A stretch of DNA of 64,000 nucleotides from Sphaerisporangium album (GTDB taxonomy: Bacteria > Actinomycetota > Actinomycetes > Streptosporangiales > Streptosporangiaceae): the NCBI RefSeq assembly GCF_003323745.1, contig NZ_QOIL01000010.1, forward strand, positions 1 to 64,000, written 5' to 3'. This document shows positions 1 through 8,654 of this stretch, piece by piece. Positions within the stretch are counted from its first letter, which is position 1. The number at the start of each line of letters is the position of its first letter. The notes beneath the pieces were generated by a model. That model worked only from the letters and a program-made list of their open reading frames with translations, was not told the origin of the DNA and did no database searches. The position numbers and the translations under genes are program-made.

Positions 1-86
1 CAGGTGATGACTGGGTTGATAGGCCGGGTGTGGAAGCATCGTAAGGTGTGGAGCTGACCGGTACTAATAGGCCGAGGACTTGACCA
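1..86 (+). rRNA. rrl: 23S ribosomal RNA, 3' end (partial)
   Basis: The window opens inside the last stem of a 23S rRNA. The stretch ending in GGTACTAATAGGCCGAGG is the conserved 3'-terminal sequence of actinobacterial 23S genes, and the 5S gene follows about 110 bp downstream on the same strand, as expected for an rrn operon. The exact 3' end is estimated from the family, so it may be off by a few bases. The 5' part lies outside the window. Confidence 0.93.
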
Positions 87-196
87 CAGAGCATGCTCGC
101 GTCCACTGTGTGATCTCAGAGACAGCAGACCTGAGACCCGCACCATTCCACGTCTGGCGTGGTGTTGTGTGTGCTTGGTTTGTGTGTTTCGCGGGG

Positions 197-314
197 TTAC
201 GGCGGTTTTAGCGGAAGGGAAACACCCGGTTACATTCCGAACCCGGAAGTTAAGCTTTCCAGCGCCGATGGTACTGCACCGGGGACGGTGTGGGAGAGTA
301 GGACACCGCCGGAC
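197..314 (+). rRNA. rrf: 5S ribosomal RNA
   Basis: Complete 5S rRNA of about 117 nt. Visible landmarks are the loop A/B segment CCCGGTTACATTCCGAACCC, the segment GGAAGTTAAGC, and the 3' half GGGAGAGTAGGACACCGCC. The closing stem GGCGGT (201-206) pairs with ACCGCC (304-309). It lies downstream of the 23S tail and is followed by a strong terminator, so it is the last gene of the rrn operon. End positions are accurate to about 3 nt. Confidence 0.95.
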
Positions 315-327
315 AATCTTTGTTTAA

Positions 328-370
328 CGCAGGAAGGCCACCCGGGCTGCCGGGTGGCCTTCCTGCGTTT
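328..370 (+). terminator. rrn operon terminator
   Basis: Perfect 18-bp stem: positions 328-345 pair with 350-367 around a GCTG loop, followed by TTT. It sits 14 nt after the 5S gene and is a classic intrinsic terminator for the rRNA transcript. Confidence 0.92.
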
Positions 371-417
371 CTGGCGTCTTCTCATATACCTGTGTCTTGC
401 TTCGTGTATTGAGCTGT

Positions 418-468
418 AGGCCGGGTTCTCGGCAGTGGCCGCGGGCCCTGGAGAAACCCGGCCTTTTT
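418..468 (+). terminator. second hairpin terminator behind the rrn operon
   Basis: GGCCGGGTT (419-427) pairs with AACCCGGCC (455-463), followed directly by five T residues. This is a tandem back-up terminator, common behind highly transcribed rRNA operons. Confidence 0.8.
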
Positions 469-773
469 GTGTGCCATGGGCGTTTCAGGGGCAGACCGAA
501 GTTCGGGGACGGGCGCAGGGTGGCAGAGAGGGACAAGCGCGTAGGGAGAACTTTGCTGCGCGGACCGGTGGGCTTGGGTGGCTTGCTAGGCTGGAGGTGC
601 TGGCCACCCCACGGCGGGTGGCCATCGTCGCGTAAGACGCCGAGGGCGAGCAGCGACAGAGCGCGAACGGGCCTGTGGCTCGCGGCCGGACGGATCGTCC
701 CCTCCGCACACGGTCGGCGCGATGAAGGAACGCGATCACAACGCAAGTGGTCAGCGAATAACTAAGGACAGAA
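469..773. other. intergenic region with a leader hairpin
   Basis: No gene is supported here. A perfect 9-bp hairpin (TGGCCACCC at 601-609, GGGTGGCCA at 616-624) lies in the likely 5' leader of the next gene. A -10-like TAGGCT is at 587-592, but no matching -35 was found, so the promoter is not assigned. Confidence 0.5.
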
Positions 774-3554
774 GTGAACAGAGACAACGGACGTGAGGAC
801 TCGGGCCGTCCCGACGAAGGCGGTTACCGCTCGGGCGAGCGCTCTGGCGGGTTCCGCGGCGACCGCCCCGCGCGAAGCAGGGACGACCGCCCGGCGGAGC
901 GTGACCGCGGAGGTGCGTCCCGGGAAGGACGTCCGGGGGACCGTCCACGCTATGGCGAGCGTCGTGAAGGCCGTCCCGCCGGCTCCTACGGGTCCCGCGA
1001 TCGTGACTCTCGGGGCGCTCGTCCGTTCCAGCGCGAGGGCGGCGGCGACCGGCCGTTCGATCGTGAAGGGCGCGGCGGCCCGGCGGGCGGCCGCGGGTTC
1101 GACCGGGACAATCGCGGGGACCGTCCCGACCGCGGGGACCGTCCCGGCCGTTTCTCTGATCGTGACAGCCGCCCCTCCGACCGCGGCGAGCGGGGCGGTT
1201 ACGGCGGCGAGCGTTCCTACAACCGAGATGACCGTGATCGCGGCCCAAGCCGTGGTTCGTACGGCTCGCGGGACGACCGTCCCTATCGTGAGGGAGGGCG
1301 TCCGGAGTCTCGTGAGGGAGGGCGTCCGGAGTCGCGTTACGGGGACCGGCGTGAAGGCCGCCAGGGTGGCGGCTATGGGCGGCCCCAGCGTGACGACCGC
1401 GGCGGGCGGCCGTACCGCTCGGACGACCGTGGTGGTTCCTACCGGTCGGATGATCGCGGCGCTCGTCCCTCCCAGCCCGGCGACCGTGGTGACCGTGGCG
1501 GCAGGCCCTTCCAGAGGGACGATCGGAGAGGCGGGCCGGGTCCGCGCCCGTTCAGCCGTGAGGGACGCGGTGAGAGCGAGGGGCGGCGTCCGTACAACCG
1601 CGACGAGCGCGGCGACCGGGAAGGCCGGCCGCCGTACCGCGATGACCGCGGCGCTTCGGGCGAGCGCCGCTACGGCCGTGACGACCGCGGTCCCGCCGGT
1701 GGTGGCCGCCCGTCGAACAGGGACGACCGGTACGGCCGGGAGGGCGGCCGTTCGTTCGACCGCGGGCCCCAGGGGGGTGGAGGAGACCGCTTCTCCGGCC
1801 GTGGCGACCGCGCGCCTCGTTCGTTCGACCGTGATGACCGTCCGGGACGAGGTGGGCGCTCCTTCGAGCGCGACGACCGCAGGGGCGGGGATTCGCGTCC
1901 CCCCTTCAACCGCGAGAACCGTGACACGCGCGAAGGCCGGCCGGATCGGGGCGACCGAGGCGGCTTCGGCGAGCGTCCTCCATACCGGCGCGAGGACCGC
2001 CCGCATGGCCGGGACGATCGCGGTGGGCGTCCGTTCGAGCGGGACGACCGGCGTGGCGCGGGGCCGCGTCCCTTCAGCAGGGAAGGCCGTGAGGCCCGGG
2101 ACGATCGCGGCCCACGGGGCGGGCGGACGTTCGAGGGGGATCGCGGGCGGTCGTCGGGGTACCGCGACAGGGATGAGCGGGGCTCCGGTGAGTTCCGTGG
2201 CGGGCCCGCGCAGTCCGAGAGCGGCACCCGTGCCCGGTACGGCCGTGAGCGTGGCGGCCGGCCCTTCGAGCGTGAGACCGCACGGCCCGCGCGGGAGGAG
2301 CACGTCCCCATTCCGGAGCTCGCGGCCGACATCATGCCGGACGAGCTGGACAAGGAGATCCGCGACGAGCTGCGCGCGCTCCCGAACGACCTGGCGGACA
2401 AGATCGCGAGCCACCTGGTCGCCGCGGAGCGTGCCTTGGGTGACGATGATCCGGAGCTGGCCTACGAGCACGCGAAGGTCGCGCGCAGGTTCGCCGCCCG
2501 TATCGGGGTCGTGCGCGAGGCGGTCGGGCTGGCGGCATACCGCGCGGGCCAGTACGCGGAGGCCCTCAGTGACCTGCGCGCGGCACGCCGGCTGACCGGG
2601 TCGGACGAGTTCCTGCCCATCATGGCCGACTGCGAGCGCGGCCTCGGCCGCCCGGAGCGTGCCCTCGACCTGGTCCGGTCCCCCGAAGCCGAACGTCTCG
2701 ACCGGGCCGGGCGCATCGAGCTGGCGATCGTCGAGTCGGGAGCCCGCCGTGACCTCGGGCAGCACGACGCCGCCGTGATCACGCTGCAGCGCCTGCCGGA
2801 GCTGCGCGTCCCGGAGCCTCGCCCGTGGTCCGCGCGCCTGACCTTCGCCTACGCGGACGCGCTCGCGCAGGCGGGCCACCTGGAGGCCGCGACCGACTGG
2901 TTCGAGCGCGCGATGGCGTTCGACGAGGACGGCGAGACTGAGGCCGCCGAGCGTTACGCGGAGCTGACCGGCGCGGTGATCGAAGACGTCGAGGAGCTTG
3001 AGGACGACGAGTCGTTCGAGGACTTCGACGACGCGGAACACGATGTCGATGACGAGGCTGGGGACCTGGACGCCCTCGACACCGATGACGACGCCGATGA
3101 CGATGAGGATGGCGACGTCCTGGCCGCCGAGGCGGTCCTGGTCGACGACGCCGACGAGGATGACGACGACGAGGACATCGAGGAGAACCCGGACCTCACC
3201 CCTGCGGTGACGCAGAGGCCTGACGTCACGCCGGTGGTGGGTGCCGATGAGCCGGCGGTTGCGGTCGCGGACTCGGCGGAGCGCGGTGCGACCGGGGAGA
3301 AGCCGGTGGCCGGGGCCACGGGCGCCTCGTCCAAGGACGCCGCTGTCACGGAGGGCGTCGACGACGAGGGCGACGACATCGAGGGCGACATCCTTGGGCC
3401 CGGCGGCGGGCGCGTGCGACTGGAGCCGGGAATGGCTCCGGCGTTCATCGAGCCCGACTTCGGTGACGTGAACGCCGGGGACTCGGGCGACGACCTCGAT
3501 GACGATGACGAGCCCATGGATAAGCCGGACAAGTCTGACAAGCGCAAGCCCTAG
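774..3554 (+). CDS. giant RDD/RGG-rich TPR protein with acidic tail
   Basis: 926 aa, GTG start preceded by AAGGACAG. There are three visible zones. Residues 1 to about 505 are a low-complexity Arg/Gly/Asp tract built from variants of DDRGGRPF, DRGDR and FSREGR, predicted disordered. About 510-735 is a helical TPR-like domain with alternating Ala/Leu helices, the part that resembles actinomycete 'tetratricopeptide repeat' proteins. About 735-926 is an Asp/Glu-rich tail. No signal peptide or membrane segment is present, so it is probably cytoplasmic. RGG-type tracts often bind RNA, which would fit a position just behind an rrn operon, but this is inference. A 24-bp tandem duplication occurs at 1287-1334. 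Other frames are also open through the repeats because the Asp/Arg codons are periodic; the RBS and conserved TPR domain mark this frame as real. Confidence 0.85.
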   Translation: MNRDNGREDSGRPDEGGYRSGERSGGFRGDRPARSRDDRPAERDRGGASREGRPGDRPRYGERREGRPAGSYGSRDRDSRGARPFQREGGGDRPFDREGRGGPAGGRGFDRDNRGDRPDRGDRPGRFSDRDSRPSDRGERGGYGGERSYNRDDRDRGPSRGSYGSRDDRPYREGGRPESREGGRPESRYGDRREGRQGGGYGRPQRDDRGGRPYRSDDRGGSYRSDDRGARPSQPGDRGDRGGRPFQRDDRRGGPGPRPFSREGRGESEGRRPYNRDERGDREGRPPYRDDRGASGERRYGRDDRGPAGGGRPSNRDDRYGREGGRSFDRGPQGGGGDRFSGRGDRAPRSFDRDDRPGRGGRSFERDDRRGGDSRPPFNRENRDTREGRPDRGDRGGFGERPPYRREDRPHGRDDRGGRPFERDDRRGAGPRPFSREGREARDDRGPRGGRTFEGDRGRSSGYRDRDERGSGEFRGGPAQSESGTRARYGRERGGRPFERETARPAREEHVPIPELAADIMPDELDKEIRDELRALPNDLADKIASHLVAAERALGDDDPELAYEHAKVARRFAARIGVVREAVGLAAYRAGQYAEALSDLRAARRLTGSDEFLPIMADCERGLGRPERALDLVRSPEAERLDRAGRIELAIVESGARRDLGQHDAAVITLQRLPELRVPEPRPWSARLTFAYADALAQAGHLEAATDWFERAMAFDEDGETEAAERYAELTGAVIEDVEELEDDESFEDFDDAEHDVDDEAGDLDALDTDDDADDDEDGDVLAAEAVLVDDADEDDDDEDIEENPDLTPAVTQRPDVTPVVGADEPAVAVADSAERGATGEKPVAGATGASSKDAAVTEGVDDEGDDIEGDILGPGGGRVRLEPGMAPAFIEPDFGDVNAGDSGDDLDDDDEPMDKPDKSDKRKP

Positions 3555-3588
3555 GCGCGCCAGAGGGAGGTTGGTGGGCGCCGCCTAG
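3551..3588. terminator. hairpin between convergent genes
   Basis: CTAGGCG-CGCC (3551-3561) pairs imperfectly with GGCG-CCGCCTAG (3577-3588). It overlaps the stop codon of the TPR gene and lies between convergent genes. There is no T-run, as is usual in high-GC genomes. Confidence 0.5.
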
Positions 3589-3702
3589 CGTGAAGGCGCG
3601 CGGCGCCCGCCACACATCGTTCCCACACCGCATCGTTCCTATGCATGCTCATGGAAATTCGAGCCCGGCCTCGGCGTTTAGCCGTGACCGGCCCGGAGGG
3701 GC

Positions 3703-4641
3703 TCAGATGGACTCGGGCTTGGCGAGATCGAGCCAGTGCATGATGCCTGCCACGTTCGAGGGCGCGCCGCTGAGCAGCTCGAAACGCTCCGCCGTCTCCG
3801 CGTCCTCGAAGGCCAGCGCGGCGTAACGCTCGCGCGTCTTGTCCCGGACCATCGCGACCGCGTGGTCGAGGTCCATGCCCGCCGCGTGCGCCTGCTTGGT
3901 GAGATCCACCCATACGCGCAGTTCCTCGGCCGACCGCTCCAGTGTCGCGGCGACGTCGGCGACCGGCCCGTAGTGGCTGAACAGCAGCCTCTGGGGGCGC
4001 AGATCGCCGAACAGCGCGACGGACCGGAGCGCGGTCTCGAGGTCGAAATCGGGCGGCGGGGTGGCGGGGCGCAGGTCGCCGGTCTCGGGAAGGTAGACGC
4101 CGGCCGCGTCGCCGACGTACAGGTCTCCGGTGGCCGAGTCGAGCAGGCCCACGTGGTGCTTGGCGTGACCGGGGGAGTAGTGACCCGCCAGTACGCGGCC
4201 GCCGCCGAGGTCGACCGAGCCGGTGTCGCCGAGGGTCCTGATGCGTGCGGCGTCGGTCGGGGCGAGTGAGCCGAAGAGACTGTCCAACTGGTCGCCCCAC
4301 ACCATACGGGCGCTGGCCATGAGACGCGACGGGTCCGCCAGGTGCCGCGCGCCCTTCTCGTGGACCACGATCTCGGCGGACGGGTAGTAACCGGCGATGT
4401 CGCCGACCCCTCCGGCGTGGTCCAGGTGGATGTGGGTGACCACGACCGAGGCGAGATCGTCCGGGCCCACGCCAAGAGATGTCAGGGCGTCGCGGACCAC
4501 AGGCGCCGACGTGGAGGTTCCCGTCTCGACCAGGCAGGGACGGTCGCCGAGGATCAGGTAGCCGGCCGTGATCCCGGCGTATCCCGCCATCCGCGTGTCG
4601 ATCTCGTAGACGTCACCGCCGAGCGGTGTCACGTTGTCCAC
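3703..4641 (-). CDS. MBL-fold metallo-hydrolase
   Basis: 312 aa. The GTG start has GGGAG seven bases upstream. The metallo-beta-lactamase zinc motif is THIHLDHAGG at about residues 89-98, with a second histidine in SPGHAKHH near 168 and a late HYGPV near 222, so the di-metal site looks complete. The fold hydrolyses thioesters, lactones or phosphodiesters; the C-terminal helical extension resembles glyoxalase-II-like members. The substrate cannot be read from the sequence. It is transcribed alone, convergent with the TPR gene and divergent from ssb. Confidence 0.85.
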   Translation of the reverse strand: MDNVTPLGGDVYEIDTRMAGYAGITAGYLILGDRPCLVETGTSTSAPVVRDALTSLGVGPDDLASVVVTHIHLDHAGGVGDIAGYYPSAEIVVHEKGARHLADPSRLMASARMVWGDQLDSLFGSLAPTDAARIRTLGDTGSVDLGGGRVLAGHYSPGHAKHHVGLLDSATGDLYVGDAAGVYLPETGDLRPATPPPDFDLETALRSVALFGDLRPQRLLFSHYGPVADVAATLERSAEELRVWVDLTKQAHAAGMDLDHAVAMVRDKTRERYAALAFEDAETAERFELLSGAPSNVAGIMHWLDLAKPESI

Positions 4642-4997
4642 AGGTCACTCCCTTGCAGGCCGGCGGGTTCGTGCGGGTTCGCTGACGAGCGTAGGGCACG
4701 TCCGGCATGCGATGCGGTGCCGGTTCGCCCGTTTGTTCGGCGTTCGGGCGAAATGGCGGACGTTCTCGTTGCCGCCCATCCCGTCATACCCGGGGAGCCG
4801 ATCGGCATATATCCGTAATGGCGTTGCCCGGATCCGCACGCGGTTCCGTCTCGTCGTCGTCCCTTCGTGCTGGCCGGCCCCGGAGCCGCGCCGGTGCGCC
4901 GTCGGAGTTTTCCACAGAATGACGCTCGGCCCTCGTCCGGCCGTCCCGAGCCCCAAGAATGGGCCCCGATCGAGGAATCCGACGCAAGGGGGATCCG
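4642..4997. other. divergent intergenic region
   Basis: 356 bp between the divergent MBL and ssb genes. It must contain promoters in both directions. I see no convincing -35/-10 pair, RNA or conserved small ORF. Confidence 0.4.
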
Positions 4998-5432
4998 ATG
5001 GAAGAGAATGTGGCGCACCGCAACGAGGTCACGCTGGTCGGGCGCGTGTCCAGGGCGCCCATCTGCAAGGAGCTGCCCAGCGGGGACCGGGTGACGAGCT
5101 GGGGCCTCGCCGTCCGGCGGCCGCGCGGTCATCCGAGCAACAAGAAGTCCGACGGCATCGCCTGCGTCGCCTTCGGATCCGAGGTGGCGGCCGTCGTGAC
5201 GGAGTGGAGCGTGGACGACGTGGTCGCGGTAGAGGGAGCCCTCCACCACCGATTCTGGAGGATGCCCGGTGGCGGGTCGAGCACCTACGAGGTCGAGGTG
5301 CACCGAGCCGGAAGGCTGGAGCCGGCACGGCGTTCCCACGCGGCCGGCCCGCCCGGGCCGCCGGGCGACGACAGCCTTGGGGATCTCACGTCGCAGGCCG
5401 TCCCCTCCCATGCCGCCACGGCTCCGCTGTAA
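4998..5432 (+). CDS. single-stranded DNA-binding protein paralogue (SsbB-like)
   Basis: 144 aa. The ATG is preceded by AAGGGGG. The N-terminal 105 residues form an OB fold of the SSB family: NEVTLVGRVSRAP opens it and the strand W-G-L-A-V-R-R follows. The C-terminal tail is short and ends in ATAPL; it lacks the acidic DDxPF tip through which replicative SSB recruits partners. That makes it a non-canonical paralogue, like the second SSB of streptomycetes that works in chromosome segregation during sporulation (role inferred). It stands alone, away from the rpsF-ssb-rpsR context of the main SSB. Confidence 0.85.
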   Translation: MEENVAHRNEVTLVGRVSRAPICKELPSGDRVTSWGLAVRRPRGHPSNKKSDGIACVAFGSEVAAVVTEWSVDDVVAVEGALHHRFWRMPGGGSSTYEVEVHRAGRLEPARRSHAAGPPGPPGDDSLGDLTSQAVPSHAATAPL

Positions 5433-5468
5433 AGGAAGTCCGTGGCCTCATGGGAGTGCGGAAAGCGT

Positions 5469-5490
5469 GCCGGCCGGACGCCGGGCCGGC
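5469..5490. terminator. hairpin between ssb and the DUF1015 gene
   Basis: GCCGGCC (5469-5475) pairs with GGCCGGC (5484-5490). It lies exactly between two convergent stop codons and probably works in both directions. Confidence 0.55.
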
Positions 5491-5493
5491 CTG

Positions 5494-6765
5494 TCAGCCG
5501 GTCGCGAAGGTTCGCAGGATCAACCCGGTGCGTGGCTTGGGGCCGAACGACGTCGACTTGCGCGGCACCCGTTCGCCTCCCGCCGCGATGGCGTACACGT
5601 CCTCCACGGAGAGGGGGGGCACGATCACCGCGGTGCCCGACTCCTTGCGGGCCATCCGGACGGCGAGCAGGGGGTCGTGGTGGACGATTCGGACGGTGCG
5701 CTCGTCGTCGTGCAGTCCCCAGACCTTCGGCAGGAGGAACTCCGACAAGATCGAGGTGGTGAGCGACTTCCATCGCGCCGTCCGTGACCCGGGCATCGCG
5801 TGGTCGACCTGGACGGGGTCCGGGTCGGTGAGCAGATGGCTCGGGCCGTGCCCCGCCAGGACGAAGGCCGGCCCCTCGGCCGCGGTGAGCGCGGCGAGGG
5901 CGTCCTCCAGGTGGGCGTGCTCGTGCACCTGCCAGGCACCCTTGGCACGCGCCGCCGCCTTGGCCAGGGGAAGCCCGGGGATGACGCGATGGATGGCCTT
6001 GAGGTGCGGAGGGTAGGCCGTCGAGTCGACCAGGAGGGCCAGGCCGTAGTCCCAGGGGCCGGGGCCGCGCCCTTCGGCGTGGTACTCGCGCTGGAGCGCC
6101 AGATATGTCGCGTATCGATGGTGTCCGTCGGCGATCAGGGCCTGGTGGCCGTGCAACCCGGTCGCCACGGTGCCCAGTTCGTCCGGCTCGGTCAGAGCCC
6201 ACAGGCGATGGACGACGCCGTCGTCCGTACGGACGTCGACCAGAGGTGGCCGGGTCGAGGCCACGTCGTCGACGAGCGGCGCGAGGGCGCCCTTGCCGTC
6301 GTAGAGGAGGAAGATCGGTTCGAGGTTGCTCTCGGTGGTCCGCATGAGCGCGAGCCGGTCCGCGACCGTGCCGGGCATGACGTCCTCGTGCGGCAGCACG
6401 ATGCCGTCCTCCGGGGCCGAGAGGGCGAGGCCGCCGATGAGGCCCCGCATCACGAGACCGGGGGCGCTCTGTTCGTACACGTAGATGGCGGGGAGGTCGT
6501 CCGCGACGAGGACGCCGGAGTCCAGCCAGGCACGCAGGGTGTCGCGCGCCTCGCCATAACGATGCTGGTCGGCGCCGGGAAGGATCAGCCGCACCACATT
6601 GTTGGAGTGGACGTCAAGAAGGGGCTGCACGTCTTCCCGCGCGATGAGGTCGTACGGTGGGGAGGTGACTGCGGCCAAATCGTCGACGGCGAATCGCACG
6701 CCGCGAAAAGGGCGTAGTACCAGTCCGTCCGGTGACGGCAGTTCAGGAATCGCCATACCGGGCAT
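5494..6765 (-). CDS. DUF1015 family protein
   Basis: 423 aa from the ATG of MPGMAIPEL; starts at 6756 or an upstream alternative at 6807 are also possible, and none has a clear Shine-Dalgarno. The opening VLRPFRGVRF, the segment SPPYDLI, the histidine-rich IADGHHRYATY near the middle and the late [13 protein letters not shown] region are the pattern of DUF1015 proteins (members have been linked to a SerC-adjacent locus, function unproven). It is soluble with no signal peptide. The biochemical role is unknown. It is divergent from a small TPR gene. Confidence 0.8.
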   Translation of the reverse strand: MPGMAIPELPSPDGLVLRPFRGVRFAVDDLAAVTSPPYDLIAREDVQPLLDVHSNNVVRLILPGADQHRYGEARDTLRAWLDSGVLVADDLPAIYVYEQSAPGLVMRGLIGGLALSAPEDGIVLPHEDVMPGTVADRLALMRTTESNLEPIFLLYDGKGALAPLVDDVASTRPPLVDVRTDDGVVHRLWALTEPDELGTVATGLHGHQALIADGHHRYATYLALQREYHAEGRGPGPWDYGLALLVDSTAYPPHLKAIHRVIPGLPLAKAAARAKGAWQVHEHAHLEDALAALTAAEGPAFVLAGHGPSHLLTDPDPVQVDHAMPGSRTARWKSLTTSILSEFLLPKVWGLHDDERTVRIVHHDPLLAVRMARKESGTAVIVPPLSVEDVYAIAAGGERVPRKSTSFGPKPRTGLILRTFATG

Positions 6766-6871
6766 GGTGCCATAAGGCCGTCGGTCACTCAGAGACAGCC
6801 CCGACATCGTTGCGCTGACCGGCTCGTCGGAAAGCCGGAATCACAGGTCGCCCGAAGGAGGTTTCGAGGAA

Positions 6872-7300
6872 ATGACGCAGGGACGAGGCCAGCCTGAGTC
6901 CCCCGACTACGAGCCGAGTGCTCCTGCGGGTGATGTCTACGAGTGGTTTCAGCGCGGAGTAAAGCTGTTGAAGGACGGCAGCCCGGCCGCGGCGGCGGCC
7001 ATCCTCGCCCGGGCGGCCGACGCCGAGCCCGATTCCCGCAGCATCAGGGAGGCGCTCGCCCGGGCGCAATTCAATTCGCGGCGCTACGAGGACGCCGCCG
7101 ACAGTTTCCGCTGGATCGTCTCGGCCAACCCCACCGAGGACTACGCGTACTTCGGCCTGGGCATGGCACTGTGGCGTACCGGCGACATGGAGGCGGCCCA
7201 GGAACCCCTGGCCATCGCGGTCGCGATGCGCCCGGATTCCCGCGACTACGTGCAGGCCCTCAAGCAGGTCCGGGCGACCCTGCGAGCAAGAGAAACCTGA
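6872..7300 (+). CDS. small tetratricopeptide repeat protein
   Basis: 142 aa with a strong AGGAGG upstream of the ATG. After a 20-residue polar N-terminus the protein is all TPR: helices around VYEWFQRGVKLLKDG, A-A-A-I-L-A-R-A, then ALARAQFNSRRYEDAADSF and AYFGLGMALWRTGDMEAA, about three repeats. Such single-domain TPR proteins act as adaptors; the partner is unknown. It precedes the HAD hydrolase gene by 147 bp and may be co-transcribed with it. Confidence 0.85.
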   Translation: MTQGRGQPESPDYEPSAPAGDVYEWFQRGVKLLKDGSPAAAAAILARAADAEPDSRSIREALARAQFNSRRYEDAADSFRWIVSANPTEDYAYFGLGMALWRTGDMEAAQEPLAIAVAMRPDSRDYVQALKQVRATLRARET

Positions 7301-7447
7301 CCCGCGCCGCCCCCCCGCGCACCAGGACTACCCTCCCGTCCTCGATCCCCTCCGGCAGCGGCCTTTCGTGCAGGCGGGCTGTGGGCGGGGGAGCGATTGG
7401 GTGGGGGGGTGGGCTGTCGGGGTTCTTGGATCGGAAATAGTAGGGGC

Positions 7448-8443
7448 ATGGACTCCGCTTTGATCGACATTTACGACACCCTGTTGCTCGATCTCGACGG
7501 GGTCGTGTACCTGGGGCGGCAGGCCGTGCCGGGGGCTCCGGAGGCGCTTGTCCGGGCGCGTGACGCCGGTGTGCGGCTGGCTTACGTCACCAACAACGCC
7601 TCGCGCACCCCCGCCGCCATAGCCGAGCACCTGGTCCACCTGGGGGCGCCCGCCACTCCGGACGACGTGGTGACCTCGGCGCAGGCGGCCGCGCGGTTGA
7701 TCGCGGAGCGGGTGCCCGCCGGCGCGGCCGTGCTCGTGGTCGGGGGCATGGGCCTGCGCTCGGCCGTGGGGGCGCGCGGCCTTCGCCCGGTGACGACGGC
7801 CGCGGACGAGCCCGTGGCGGTGGTCCAGGGCATCTCGCCCGACCTGTCCTACGCCCTCCTCTGCGAGGGCACGCTGGCCGTACGACAGGGCGCGTGGTTC
7901 GTCGCGGCCAACGCGGACACGACCATGCCCACCAACCGCGGGGTGCTGCCGGGCAACGGGGCGATGACCCGTGTGATCGCCACCGCGACCGGCGTCGAGC
8001 CGGTGGTGGCGGGCAAACCCGAGCCTCCCCTGCACCGGGAGTCGATGCTGCGCACCGGCGCGAAGCGCCCGCTGATCGTGGGCGACCGCTTGGACACCGA
8101 CATCGAGGCCGCCACGCGCGCGGGTGCCGACAGCCTGCTGGTGCTGACCGGCGTCACGGGCCCGATGGATCTGCTGACGGCGCCGCCCGAGCACCGTCCC
8201 ACGCACATCGCGGCCGACCTGTCCGCCCTCCATCTGCCGCCCGCGCCGGTCACTCAGGAGGGGGACGCGTGGACCCGCGCGGGCTGGGCCGCCCGCTGGG
8301 AGGGAGATCGCCTGAGGCTGACGGGCGCGGGTGATCCGGTGGACGGCCTCCGCGCGGCGTGCGCCGCCGCCTGGGCGCGCGCGACCGGCGGGCCCGCGGA
8401 CGAGGACGGCCTCAAACAGGTCGCCGAGGTCCTGAGCCTCTAG
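7448..8443 (+). CDS. HAD-superfamily class IIA hydrolase
   Basis: 331 aa. I chose the ATG at 7448 because the following YDTLLLDLDGVVYLG is the usual N-terminus of the family. Motif I is DLDGV (Asp nucleophile), motif II is VTNNASR, the conserved lysine is in GKPEP, and motif III is GDRLDTDIEAATRAG. A class IIA cap lies between motifs II and III. It is related to 4-nitrophenylphosphatase, phosphoglycolate and NagD phosphatases, so it should dephosphorylate a small metabolite. The C-terminal 60 residues after LSALHLPPA are an extension typical of actinobacterial members. Confidence 0.88.
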   Translation: MDSALIDIYDTLLLDLDGVVYLGRQAVPGAPEALVRARDAGVRLAYVTNNASRTPAAIAEHLVHLGAPATPDDVVTSAQAAARLIAERVPAGAAVLVVGGMGLRSAVGARGLRPVTTAADEPVAVVQGISPDLSYALLCEGTLAVRQGAWFVAANADTTMPTNRGVLPGNGAMTRVIATATGVEPVVAGKPEPPLHRESMLRTGAKRPLIVGDRLDTDIEAATRAGADSLLVLTGVTGPMDLLTAPPEHRPTHIAADLSALHLPPAPVTQEGDAWTRAGWAARWEGDRLRLTGAGDPVDGLRAACAAAWARATGGPADEDGLKQVAEVLSL

Positions 8444-8654
8444 TCCGGGACTTGTGGATCGACCGTTTGAGCCCTGAGCCCGGGGTCGCCGAGGTCCTGA
8501 GTCTCCGGCGGGCCTGAGGGGCGATCGTCTGAGCGACTGAAGGCCAGGTGACGGAGGCCCTGAGCCGCGCTGTCCCCGGGCTTGATATCGATCGTCGAAG
8601 CCTCAGCTTCTCGCCCCGTCCGGGGCGTCCGCCTTCTCGGGGGCCGAGCGTGGT
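8444..8654. repeat. short direct repeat of the HAD gene 3' end
   Basis: GTCGCCGAGGTCCTGAG occurs at the end of the HAD gene (about 8420-8436) and again about 67 bp downstream (about 8487-8503). The spacer also repeats CTGAG-type words. It looks like a small tandem duplication in a convergent spacer. Confidence 0.5.

Noticed and set aside
762..3041. Very long open frame on the minus strand across the RDD/RGG gene
   Set aside because: It arises from the periodic Asp/Arg codons of the plus-strand gene; it has no ribosome-binding site and encodes an implausible Val/Ala/Pro/Thr repeat.
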